Made by a program: the position numbers and the translations under genes. Below the pieces are notes generated by a model. That model had not been told where the DNA came from. It made no database searches and worked only from the letters and a program-made list of their open reading frames with translations. 64,000 nt of DNA from Myxococcota bacterium. Lineage in GTDB: Bacteria > Myxococcota_A > UBA796 > UBA9615 > JAKLKC01. The stretch covers positions 178,737-242,736 of the forward strand of contig JAKLKC010000002.1 in the NCBI GenBank assembly GCA_023150875.1, read 5' to 3'. Below, in pieces: positions 23,715 through 31,997 of this stretch. Within the stretch, counting starts at the first letter, position 1. Every line of letters begins with the position of its first letter.

Positions 23715-24410
23715 CTACTTGGGCTCGCCCCCCGAGCGGGACCGGGGACCACCGCCGACGACCCGGAGGGCGCGGACGATCTGCGACTCGGTCCAGATCT
23801 CGTCGGGGGCGTCCCGCAGGCTGAACTTCTCACCCTGCATGATCGACACGCCCCCGAGCCCGCTGCGGCCGATCAGGCCGCACTCCCAGAAGGACGCGCG
23901 CTCCAGCATCCCGTGGATGTCGCGGGTGGTCCACCTCTCCCCGGAGATCGCGTACCACGCCGACGTCACCAGTCGGACTGCGGCGCTCTTGGGGACGGTC
24001 GGCTGGATGACCACGATGCGGGCCTTGGTGCGCAGGACGCGGTAGACCTCCCGGAGCCCCTGGACCGCGAGGCTCTCCCCCAGCGCGGCGAGGCTGTCGA
24101 GCCACACGGCGCCGGCGACCTGCTCCGAGGCGTAGGGGAGGGCTCGGTCCGCCGCGGGGGGGATCACCAGGCCGGGGGCGCCCCCCTCCTGGTGCGCGAG
24201 GGAGCCCGGCGGCCGGATCGCCGTCACCACGTCCACCTGTCCACCGGCCCCGGCGGCGGCACGGAGGTCCTCCACGAGGGCCTCGTCCCAACCCACCAGG
24301 AGCAGGAATGCCCCCGGATGGACGCCGAGCCCGTGCAGGACTCGCTCGGCCTGACGGCTGCGGAAGGGTCGCGTTGACGCGGTCGGTGTCCCGCTCTGGG
24401 CGCCCGTCAT
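23715..24410 (-). CDS. Probable class I SAM-dependent methyltransferase
   Basis: Soluble protein of 231 residues (ATG at 24410; an ATG at 24491 would add 27 residues, and the promoter allows either). Order of elements: FLLLVGWDEALVEDL (degenerate motif I), VDVVTAIRP, LPYASEQVAGAVWLDSLAALGESLAVQGLREVYRVLRTKARIVVIQPT. The last stretch is the motif IV-VI layout of a ubiquinone/menaquinone-type methyltransferase fold. A C-terminal segment WTTRDIHGMLERASFWECGLIGRSGLGGVSIMQGEKF fits the last two strands of that fold. The glycine-rich SAM loop is weak (LLVGWDE), so substrate and even activity are uncertain. A strong promoter precedes it. Confidence 0.7.
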   Translation of the reverse strand: MTGAQSGTPTASTRPFRSRQAERVLHGLGVHPGAFLLLVGWDEALVEDLRAAAGAGGQVDVVTAIRPPGSLAHQEGGAPGLVIPPAADRALPYASEQVAGAVWLDSLAALGESLAVQGLREVYRVLRTKARIVVIQPTVPKSAAVRLVTSAWYAISGERWTTRDIHGMLERASFWECGLIGRSGLGGVSIMQGEKFSLRDAPDEIWTESQIVRALRVVGGGPRSRSGGEPK

Positions 24411-24539
24411 GACGATGCACCTGTGCCCGGCCGCCCCCCCGATCCAGCGGAGGGGCGACCCATCGCCCGGCGAACCGACCCTGTACGGCACGGCCGGCGG
24501 GAGCCCCGGGGGCCCGCGCGGTGCCGACGCACGATGACG

Positions 24540-24568
24540 ATTACACGGCCCGCCGCACCGGCTGTCAA
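24540..24568 (-). promoter_or_regulatory. Promoter of the methyltransferase gene
   Basis: Minus-strand TTGACA - 17 nt - TGTAAT, with a perfect -35 hexamer and optimal spacing. It is one of the best sigma70-type promoters in the window. Transcription would start near 24533. Confidence 0.7.
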
Positions 24569-24654
24569 ACGGGCTCCTCCCCGGCCTCCCTCCCGGACCA
24601 TCCCCACCGCGGCCCGCGGGGATCCCGCCGCGGTGGACCCACCGGCCTTGCCGC

Positions 24655-27324
24655 TCACCTCCGGCCCTCGTCGCGGCTCCGGCGGGCCCCCGCTCCTTCC
24701 TCGCCGCGCCCCAGGACCTCGGCCCGAAGCTCCTCGATCCGTGCCCGAAGGGCGTCGTCGTCCGGGGTCCACCCCAGGGCGTGAAGGCCCGCCAAGATCG
24801 CCTCCCCGTATCGGTCGCGGGCCAGGTAGGCCGCCTCGATCTCCCGGAACCGGCGCGCCGCCTCCCCGGGCGAGGCGCCTGCGAGGGCGCGCTCCATGAG
24901 GCGGAACGGGCCCGTGGATGCCTGGAGCAGCATCTCGAAGTTGGCGTCCTCGGTCCGGTAGTGGAGCATCCGTGGGGCGGAGAACTCGATCCGCATGTTG
25001 TCGTCGGTGTTCAGGGGGGCACCCCGGGTGAGGGGGGCCAGGTCCACCTCGTCCATGAGGTAGTAGGTCAGGAGGTCGGCGACGCCCCGGACCCCTATCC
25101 TCGACAGATCGGCGGCGGGACGCTCGGCTTGAATGGCCGCCTCCACCCGGGGAAGGTCCATCTGCAGGGGCCGCGCCGAGCCCACCAGGATCAGATCTCC
25201 CGCCTCCACGGGCGAGTAGACCAGGGCGTACGGGAAGACCGACGAGAAGGTGCGCAGGAGCGACTTCAGGTCGTCCGTGCCCATGCCGTAAAGCTGCACC
25301 CACTGGCAGAAGACCCCGTCCGGGGCGAGCCGGTCGCGTCCGAGCTGGAAGAACTCCCGGGTGAAGAGGTTGCTCACCCCGCTGATCCACGGGTTGCTGG
25401 GCTCGTTGACGATGACGTCGTAGGGTCGGTCGGCGAGGAAGAGGTGGTTGCGGGCGTCGCCCGCGATCATCCGGACCCGGGGATCGGCCAGGGGGTTGCC
25501 GTTCCACTCGGAGAAGTACCGGGAAGCCTCGATGACGGAGGGCTCGATCTCCAGGATCTCCAGTTGGCCCAGGTCGTGGGTCAGCACCGATCCGGCGGTG
25601 ATCCCGCTGGCCAGTCCCACCAGGAGCACGCGGTCCGCCCGCGCCGCGAAGTGGAAGGGCAGGTGCCCCAGGAGGATCTGGGTGGGCATGTCGGCGGACG
25701 TGGAGGCGTCGACCTTGCCGTTGTTGGCGAGCCACACGTTCCCCGAGCCCTGGGACCGGCCCACGATGACCACCGTGGACGGGCCCTCGGCGTAGTACAG
25801 GACCTCGAAGTCGGAGATCGCGTGGTTGAGCACCGCCTCGCGGCTGTAGTCCGAGAGGTTGTCCACGTAGGTGTACATGCCGGCGCTCATCAGGAGGGGG
25901 TCCCACCTTGGGAAGGCGAGGGCGGTCAGCGCCAGGGCCGCGGCGGCGGCACCGGCGGCGGCGAGGCGGGTCCGCCCCCGCAGGGCAAGGGCGAGGGCGA
26001 GGCCGGCGGCCACCTGGACGGCCACCACGGCCCGGACCGTGGGCTGGATGCCGATCCCCGGGACCAGCAGGAAGCCGGCGGAGAGGGCGCCGGCGATGGC
26101 GCCGACGGTGTTCCAGGCATACAGGCGGCCGACGTCGCTGCCGACGGTCCTCGCGTCCTTCACCCGCACCGCCACCGCGAAGGGCATGACCGCGCCCATG
26201 AACAGGGTGGCGGGCATCATCACCGCCCCCGCCAGCAGGAGCTTCATCCCGTAGAGCAGGTCGTCGTGGCCCGAGATCAGGCCGTAGAGCCCGACGAACC
26301 AGAACGGCATCTGGCCGAAGGTCCAGCTCGTGCCCCACGCCGCCAGTCCGGCCCCCACCAGGCAGGCCACCAGCGCCGGGAGGGGCCGGATCCGCCGGGC
26401 GAGGCGGGTCGCCGCGGCGGTCCCGCCGGCGAGCCCCGACAGGAAGGCCAGCAGCATCAAGGAGAACGAGTAGACGGAGTTGTCGAGGACGAGGGTCAGG
26501 ACCCGGGACCACGCGACCTCGAGGGCCATCGCGCAGGCGCCGCTGACCGCGAAGGCGGCGGCGGCGGCGGATCCGGCCCACCGGGGCGGCGCGGGGCGCA
26601 CCGCCGGGGCGCCGGCGGTGGCGGCCGGGGCGGGTACGCCCTCCGACGGATCGGCTTCCCTCTCCCGCTCCGCCGCGGCGCCCATGCGCCAGGCCACGAT
26701 CGCCAGCAAGGCGTTGGTGGCGGCCGCGATGAGGAGGGTGGAGCGGATCCCGGCGTAGGGCAGGAGCAGGAAGCCGGCCGACCCCACCCCGAGCACCGCC
26801 CCAAGGGTGTTCGCGGCGTAGAGCCCGCCGACCCTCGTCCCCGCCTGGTCGGCCCGGCGCACCACCGCGCGGGAGAGCAGGGGCAGCGTCGCTCCCATGG
26901 CCGCGGTGGGGATCAGCAGCAGCCCCAGCACCGAGACCAGGTGGAACGCCACCGATGCCCCAGGCCCCGGCTGCAGGACCCGCCAATAGGCCCGGTACAG
27001 GTCCGCGGCGCCGTCCATGAGCAGCGGGAAGGCGAGGGCGTACGCGCCGATCCCCAGCTCCAGGACGGCGTAGGCCCGCAGGGGCCGCACCCGGTCGGCC
27101 ACCCTGGCCCCGGCGAGTCCCCCGATGGCCAGCCCCCCCATGAAGGCGGCGAGCACCGTGGAGATGGCCGGCTGGGTCGCCCCGAAGACCAGGGTGATCA
27201 TCCGGACCCAGACCACCTCGTACACCAGCGCCGTGGCCCCCGAGACGGCGAAGAGCAGGTACAGGGCGGCGCGGGTCGGGTCCGCGGCGCGGTCCCTGGC
27301 GTAGGCGTTCTCGGTCGGGCTCAT
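24655..27324 (-). CDS. Fused multi-helix membrane protein / spermidine-synthase-like enzyme
   Basis: Protein of 889 residues. The N-terminal 560 or so residues are membrane-embedded and internally duplicated: FAVSGATALVYEVVWVRMITLVFG near residue 25 recurs as FAVSGACAMALEVAWSRVLTLVLD near residue 275, each followed by a GGLA(G/A)-type helix pair and an R-x-RPL loop. The C-terminal part is a polyamine aminopropyltransferase-like SAM fold: RVLLVGLASGITAGSVL, LEILEIEPSVIEASRYFSEWNG, MIAGDARNHLFLADRPYDVIVNEPSNPWISG. This fused architecture is common and usually annotated spermidine synthase, but its true substrate is generally unknown. The usual catalytic Asp region reads NEPSNPW here, so genuine aminopropyl transfer is doubtful. 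Confidence 0.88.
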   Translation of the reverse strand: MSPTENAYARDRAADPTRAALYLLFAVSGATALVYEVVWVRMITLVFGATQPAISTVLAAFMGGLAIGGLAGARVADRVRPLRAYAVLELGIGAYALAFPLLMDGAADLYRAYWRVLQPGPGASVAFHLVSVLGLLLIPTAAMGATLPLLSRAVVRRADQAGTRVGGLYAANTLGAVLGVGSAGFLLLPYAGIRSTLLIAAATNALLAIVAWRMGAAAEREREADPSEGVPAPAATAGAPAVRPAPPRWAGSAAAAAFAVSGACAMALEVAWSRVLTLVLDNSVYSFSLMLLAFLSGLAGGTAAATRLARRIRPLPALVACLVGAGLAAWGTSWTFGQMPFWFVGLYGLISGHDDLLYGMKLLLAGAVMMPATLFMGAVMPFAVAVRVKDARTVGSDVGRLYAWNTVGAIAGALSAGFLLVPGIGIQPTVRAVVAVQVAAGLALALALRGRTRLAAAGAAAAALALTALAFPRWDPLLMSAGMYTYVDNLSDYSREAVLNHAISDFEVLYYAEGPSTVVIVGRSQGSGNVWLANNGKVDASTSADMPTQILLGHLPFHFAARADRVLLVGLASGITAGSVLTHDLGQLEILEIEPSVIEASRYFSEWNGNPLADPRVRMIAGDARNHLFLADRPYDVIVNEPSNPWISGVSNLFTREFFQLGRDRLAPDGVFCQWVQLYGMGTDDLKSLLRTFSSVFPYALVYSPVEAGDLILVGSARPLQMDLPRVEAAIQAERPAADLSRIGVRGVADLLTYYLMDEVDLAPLTRGAPLNTDDNMRIEFSAPRMLHYRTEDANFEMLLQASTGPFRLMERALAGASPGEAARRFREIEAAYLARDRYGEAILAGLHALGWTPDDDALRARIEELRAEVLGRGEEGAGARRSRDEGRR

Positions 27325-27446
27325 GGCGGAGGGGTGGGAGGTGCCCCCTGGGTCGGGTGTCCCGGACGGCAGGCGGCGGCAGGATAGCCGGTTTCCGGGG
27401 CGTCCGGGGGCGCGGGCGGCCGGGGCCCCTCCCCTGCTCCGCCGGC

Positions 27447-27475
27447 TTGAAAGCCCTGGCGTCCTTCTCTAGAGT
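27447..27475 (+). promoter_or_regulatory. Promoter of the TPR/zinc-finger gene
   Basis: TTGAAA - 17 nt - TAGAGT, about 50 nt before the ATG at 27525, in the 200-nt gap between two divergent genes. Nothing else recognisable was found in that gap; the minus-strand TATCCT at 27381-27386 is a weak -10 candidate for the opposite gene. Confidence 0.65.
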
Positions 27476-27524
27476 CGGTGGCCGAGCCCCGGACCGTCCC
27501 GCTCCCCCGCCTCCTCCGCCCCCC

Positions 27525-29612
27525 ATGACGCCCGAAGCCAAGCACGACTGGAAGATCGAGAAGCTCGAGCGCCGGCTCGCGGCGCAGCCCGGGGACGGGG
27601 AGGCCCTCCTGGACCTCGCCGAGGCCGCCTTCCAGAAGGGCTACTACTTCGGGGGCGGAGATCCCTGGTACGAGAGGGCGGTGGAGCTGGCGGAGGAGTA
27701 CCTCCGGCGGCACGCCGAGTCGGCCCGGGCGCGGAACGCCCTGGCCAGCGCCTGCTTCGCCCTGGGCCGCCCGGACGAGGCCGAGGCCCACTACCGCCGC
27801 GCCATCGCCGCGGACCCGGGGGACGCCCTGGCCCTGGTGGGGCTGGGGAACCTCCACCGGGAGAGGGGCAACCTCAGCCGGGCCATCGAGACCTTCGAGA
27901 AGGCGACGGAGCTGGGCCCCGACCTCTGGCAGGCCCACTACAACCTCGGCGGCGCCCTCTACGCCGAGGCCCGGGCGCGGGAGTTCCGCAAGGCCGACGA
28001 CTGGATGGAGCGGGCGATCTACCACCTCGTCACCGCGCTGCGCCTCGGCCCCCTCCTCCCCTTCGTCGGCAACATCTACAAGGACCTGGGCGAGCTGTTC
28101 CTGCACACCCGCCAGTACCAGCACGCCCGACGCTTCTTCAGCAAGCTGACCACCCACGAGGCGTACAGCGCCCTGGCCTACTACTACCTGGGGCTCACCC
28201 ACTTCAGCCTGGGCAAGTACAAGAACGCCCTCCAGCACTACCGCACCTACCTGCGCCTGGAGCCCGGGAGCGCCGTCGCCCTCTCCAAGATCGGGCTCTG
28301 CCACCTGGAGCTGGAGGAGTACGACCGGGCCCGGGATGCCTGCGAGCAGGCGCTGGAGCTGGAGCCCGGCAACCTGATGGCCCGGTTCACCCTCGGGTGC
28401 ACCGCCCAGGCCCGGGGCGACCACGACGAGGCCCGGGAGCGGTTCGAGGGGATCCTCGCCCAGGCGCCGGACTACTTCCCGGCCTACGTGGAGCTGGTGA
28501 AGACCCACTTCCTGGCCGGCGACCGGACCTGGATGGTGGCGAACCTGAAGTCCGAGGTCCGCGCCTTCGAGGAGGCGCCAGGGTACGACGGGGGGCGCTT
28601 CTACTACCGGGGCCCCCGTGGGCGCGTCCGGCGGCGCATCGACGTCCTCCTCGCCCAGCTCAAGGAGGTGGGGCTGGAGGGCTTCGGGGACCTCGCGTCC
28701 GTGTGGGACGAGGTGCAGACCGACTCCCTCCGCTTCCAGATCTGGGAGGAGCTCTTCGACCTCGCCCGGGCGGCCCGGGTCGCCGACGTGGAGCGCAGGC
28801 TCGGGGAGCCCGACCTCCACTTCGGCCGGGAGCTGGGCCGCGCCGCCCTGACCCTGAGCCAGTTCCTCCCCGAGCAGGCCCTGATCTCCGCTTCCCGCGT
28901 GGACGACGACGCCGTGCGCCGCGCCGCCCTCGCCCGGAAGGCGAGGGGCGACGACATCCACGCCTACATGCGGGCCCTGGACGACGTGCAGGAGGAGCTG
29001 CGGCAGTTCCGCGCCTACCTGCTGCTGGCCCTCGCCATCAAGGGGAGCGCCGACGCCGAGGACCACCTGACCGACCAGATGGAGGGCGGAGATCCCGTGC
29101 TCGCCATCGCCGCCGCCATCGCCCTCGTCTTCTACGGCAACGACCGCGCCGTCTCCCTGGTCCAGGCGGAGGCCGCCCGGATGCCCGATCCGGAGCGGGA
29201 GCGCCTGCTGGCCCTGCTCCAGCTCGGCCGCAGCCGCCGCGAGGACGCGGGGAAGGTCATCGACCTGTCGGGACGGGAGCGGCGTCGCCCGCGCCGGGAC
29301 GGCGACGGAGGCGCGGCCGCCACGGCCGGCTGCTCGTTGTGCGGGCGGGGACAGGACGAGGTCGACCGCCTGATGAGCGGCAACCGCGTGCTGATCTGCA
29401 ACCTCTGCATCAGCCACCTGCACGCGCACCGGAGCGAGATGCGCGTCCCCGACCACGAGGACCTGGGCTGCGGCTTCTGCCGCCGCTCGATCTTCGAGGT
29501 CGAGTCCCTCTACCGCGCCCGCTCCCTCCTGATCTGCAGCCAGTGCCTCGATAGCTGCGTCAGTCTCCTCCAGCGCGAGGAGATCGAGCGCTTCCTCATC
29601 GAGAACTTCTGA
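27525..29612 (+). CDS. TPR protein with two C-terminal ClpX-type zinc fingers
   Basis: Soluble protein of 695 residues; the start ATG gives MTPEAKHDWKIEKLERRLAAQPGDGEALL. Residues 1 to about 330 contain at least seven TPR hairpins (for example SARARNALASACFALGRPDEAEAHYRRAIAADPGD). A helical middle region follows with HEAT-like repeats (EDHLTDQMEGGDPVLAIAAAIALVFYGND). The C-terminus holds two C4 modules of the kind found at the N-terminus of ClpX: CSLCGRGQDEVDRLMSGNRVLICNLC near residue 602 and CGFCRRSIFEVESLYRARSLLICSQC near residue 648. In ClpX this domain dimerises and binds adaptors and substrates; here there is no AAA+ domain. Its role as an adaptor or scaffold is inference. The 3' end overlaps the convergent aminotransferase gene by 17 nt. 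Confidence 0.87.
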   Translation: MTPEAKHDWKIEKLERRLAAQPGDGEALLDLAEAAFQKGYYFGGGDPWYERAVELAEEYLRRHAESARARNALASACFALGRPDEAEAHYRRAIAADPGDALALVGLGNLHRERGNLSRAIETFEKATELGPDLWQAHYNLGGALYAEARAREFRKADDWMERAIYHLVTALRLGPLLPFVGNIYKDLGELFLHTRQYQHARRFFSKLTTHEAYSALAYYYLGLTHFSLGKYKNALQHYRTYLRLEPGSAVALSKIGLCHLELEEYDRARDACEQALELEPGNLMARFTLGCTAQARGDHDEARERFEGILAQAPDYFPAYVELVKTHFLAGDRTWMVANLKSEVRAFEEAPGYDGGRFYYRGPRGRVRRRIDVLLAQLKEVGLEGFGDLASVWDEVQTDSLRFQIWEELFDLARAARVADVERRLGEPDLHFGRELGRAALTLSQFLPEQALISASRVDDDAVRRAALARKARGDDIHAYMRALDDVQEELRQFRAYLLLALAIKGSADAEDHLTDQMEGGDPVLAIAAAIALVFYGNDRAVSLVQAEAARMPDPERERLLALLQLGRSRREDAGKVIDLSGRERRRPRRDGDGGAAATAGCSLCGRGQDEVDRLMSGNRVLICNLCISHLHAHRSEMRVPDHEDLGCGFCRRSIFEVESLYRARSLLICSQCLDSCVSLLQREEIERFLIENF

Positions 29613-30708
29613 CCGCGCCCGCACCCGCGGCGTCCAGGACCTCCCCCAGGCGGCGCAGGGCCTCATCGGTGTGCCCCACGTCCTCGGCCCACCCCACGCG
29701 GATCCAGCCGGGGAGGTCGAAGAAGGACCCCGGCACGACGACGGTGTCCCGTTCCTCCTTCAGGCGCGACGCGAAGTCCCGGTCGTCCACCCCCGGGGGA
29801 AGGCGGAGGGCGCAGCAGATCCCCCCGTCCGGCTCCACCCAGGAGATCCCCGGCCGGGCCTCCACCAGGGCGCGGACGCGGGGGATCCCCATCGCCGACT
29901 GCGCCCGGGCCCGCGCCACCAGCGCGTCCCGGCGGGCGAGCCCCCGGAGCGCGAGGGCCAGGACCGGGGCCGGCGCCACGACCTCCAGGTGGTCCCGCAC
30001 GTCGTGGATCCGGGCGGCGAGGCGCGGCTCGCACAGGACCCACCCCGCCCGGAGCCCCCCGAGCCCGTGGACCTTGGTGAGGCTGGACGTCGTCACCACC
30101 CCCTCGCCGAGGGTGGCCGCCACGGGGGACGCTCCCTCCCCGAGGAAGTCCCGGTAGACCTCGTCCACCACCAGCGTCGCCCCCGCCTCCCGGCACGCCT
30201 CCGCCGCCGCCTCCAGGGTCCCGGGCGCCAGGTCCACGCCGCTGGGGTTGTGCAGGCGGGTCAGCAGGACGGCCCGGACCCCCGCCCCGAGCAGGCGCCG
30301 GAGGGCCTCGACGTCCACCGCGAAGCGGTCCTGGGGCCGCCGCCTCAGCCACACCGGCCGCGCCCCCAGGGCCCTGACGGCCGCCACCAGGGGCTCGTAG
30401 ACCGGCGTCTCCACCACCACGCGCTCCCCGGGCTCCACCAGGGCCGCCAGGACCAGGAAGTTCGCCTCGCTCGTCCCGCCGGTGAACACCACGCCCCGGG
30501 GATCGACACCGTAGGCGCCCGCGATCGCCTCGGCCACCGCCCTCTTGCCGTACCCCTCGTCCGCCCCCGCCCTCAGCTCCTCCCACGACGGCGGATCCCC
30601 CAGCCACTCCAGGGGCGGGGGGAGCACGCCGCTGGCCGACAGCCGGAAGGCCGCCCCCCCGGGCACCGCCTTCGCCCACCTCATGTACTCGACGCGCCCG
30701 AATCCCAT
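29596..30708 (-). CDS. PLP-dependent class I/II aminotransferase
   Basis: Aminotransferase of 370 residues with fold type I motifs in order: GVVFTGGTSEANFLVLAALVEPGERVVVETPVYEPL (cofactor-phosphate binding), RLHNPSGVDL (Asn/Pro of the substrate loop), LVVDEVYRDFLGE (Asp contacting the pyridine nitrogen), and the Schiff-base lysine in TSSLTKVHGLGGLRAGW (about residue 208). The C-terminal Arg that binds the substrate carboxylate lies in PGWIRVGWAED. The start is the ATG of MGFGRVEYMRWAK; longer ORF versions run into unrelated upstream sequence. Pyruvate- or aspartate-type specificity cannot be decided. The last 17 nt overlap the convergent TPR gene. Confidence 0.88.
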   Translation of the reverse strand: MGFGRVEYMRWAKAVPGGAAFRLSASGVLPPPLEWLGDPPSWEELRAGADEGYGKRAVAEAIAGAYGVDPRGVVFTGGTSEANFLVLAALVEPGERVVVETPVYEPLVAAVRALGARPVWLRRRPQDRFAVDVEALRRLLGAGVRAVLLTRLHNPSGVDLAPGTLEAAAEACREAGATLVVDEVYRDFLGEGASPVAATLGEGVVTTSSLTKVHGLGGLRAGWVLCEPRLAARIHDVRDHLEVVAPAPVLALALRGLARRDALVARARAQSAMGIPRVRALVEARPGISWVEPDGGICCALRLPPGVDDRDFASRLKEERDTVVVPGSFFDLPGWIRVGWAEDVGHTDEALRRLGEVLDAAGAGAVRSSR

Positions 30709-30733
30709 GGCCGGAGTCCTCGTGCCGCGACCC

Positions 30734-30781
30734 GGGATCACCCGTGTCGGATCGCCTCTCGCAAGAGCGCGGCATCGTACC
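30734..30781 (-). pseudogene. Possible remnant matching the 3' end of the cytochrome lipoprotein gene
   Basis: The 48 nt here match 31994-32041 at 38 of 48 positions, including the stop-codon region. Read on the minus strand they give RYDAALLREAIRHG-stop against GYDAARYLEAIRHW-stop at the end of the multihaem lipoprotein. It sits just upstream of the aminotransferase start. It may be the tail of a lost paralogue or a short dispersed repeat; upstream sequence shows no CxxCH motif. Confidence 0.35.
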
Positions 30782-30853
30782 GCGAGTCGTGGGGGGAGTC
30801 CCAGCGGCGCGAGCCTGAGCCCGTACGTCCCGGTTGTGCTACGGTCGCCACGC

Positions 30854-31882
30854 ATGCCTTCGCTGCACGAGCAGCTCGAACGCCTCGCGGCGGCCGGGGT
30901 CCGGATGCGGACCGGGGACGGCGTCGCTCGGCTCCTGCGGGAGCACGTGCCGCCGGACTTCGAGGCGCGGCCCTGGGAGCTGCTGCTCGCGGAGATGGCC
31001 CGGCTGGACCTCACGGACGCGGTGCTGGCCGTGGGCGGCGCGCCCTGGTCACGGCGCGGTTCTCCCCGAGACGCCGGAGGCAGCTCGGCGGACGTGGCGG
31101 AGCACCTGGCGCGGCTGCTGGGCGACGCGGAGGCCGTCGCGGCGCTCGGTGTGTCCCCGGACGAGCCCGACGTCCACGGTGCCCTGGCGCGCCTGGCACC
31201 CCGGCTGTCGGCGCGGCACGGGCTGTCGGTGCTGGTGGGGCGCCCGGCGGACACCCGGGAGGCCGAACGATGGGCGCGAGGCGACGCCTGGTGGGTGGCC
31301 TTCGCCCGCGCGGACCTCCTCCGCGAGGCCACGGACGGCCACGTGGAGTGGCGGAGCCCGGTGGATGGGCCCCCCTCCTCGTCCGCCCGAGAGACGTCGC
31401 CGGCCGGGACGAGCCGTCGCTGGGTGTGCTTTCCACCGTTCGGGTCGGGCTTCCTCGCCTTCACCGTGACCTTCTGGCCCGCGGCCTTCGCGGTGCTGCT
31501 GCTGTGGCACGTGGCCAGTGCGGGGCTCGCCGCGCTGGCCGACGTCCACACGGCGGCCATCGTCGCCGGCGTGCTCGGCCTCTATCCGCTGGCCACGCTC
31601 CTCCTCAACTGGCGCTGCGCCGCGAGGCGGACGGACGAGGCAATCCGCGTCCGGATCGGCCTCCTCCCTTGGCCGGGGTGGCAGCGGCTCGACGTCCCGC
31701 GCGCCGACGTGGCCCGCGTCTACGTCGACCGCCGCCTGGACAGCGGGGGCGAGCTCGCCTCGAGCGAGTACGCCTTCACCGTCTGCCTGGCGCTGCGCGA
31801 CGGCCGCGTCCACCGAGTGGGCGGCGAGACCTACGACGAGGAGAAAGCCGAAGCGCTGCGGGCCTTCCTCGCGGGAGGGTGA
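30854..31882 (+). CDS. Uncharacterised membrane protein with two C-terminal helices
   Basis: Protein of 342 residues starting MPSLHEQLERLAAAGVRMR. The first 180 residues are soluble and helical (contains VPPDFEARPWELLLAEMARLD and ARGDAWWVAFARADLL). Two hydrophobic segments follow (FGSGFLAFTVTFWPAAFAVLLLWHV and AAIVAGVLGLYPLATLLLNWRC). The last 80 residues form a strand-rich domain (WQRLDVPRADVARVYVDRR ... YAFTVCLALRDGRVHRVGGETYDEEKAEALRAFL) that resembles PH-like domains of bacterial membrane proteins of the DUF/YcxB type. A TACGGT box ends 8 nt before the ATG, so the mRNA may be leaderless. Function unknown. Confidence 0.75.
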   Translation: MPSLHEQLERLAAAGVRMRTGDGVARLLREHVPPDFEARPWELLLAEMARLDLTDAVLAVGGAPWSRRGSPRDAGGSSADVAEHLARLLGDAEAVAALGVSPDEPDVHGALARLAPRLSARHGLSVLVGRPADTREAERWARGDAWWVAFARADLLREATDGHVEWRSPVDGPPSSSARETSPAGTSRRWVCFPPFGSGFLAFTVTFWPAAFAVLLLWHVASAGLAALADVHTAAIVAGVLGLYPLATLLLNWRCAARRTDEAIRVRIGLLPWPGWQRLDVPRADVARVYVDRRLDSGGELASSEYAFTVCLALRDGRVHRVGGETYDEEKAEALRAFLAGG

Positions 31883-31997
31883 GGGCGCGGCACTGATCCC
31901 CCGCCCGGTACCCCCGGGGGCTGACCCTTTCGGCCGAAGTCGACCACCTCCTTCGGGCCCATCCACTCCGGGGACGTCCGGGCATCGGAACAGGGGA

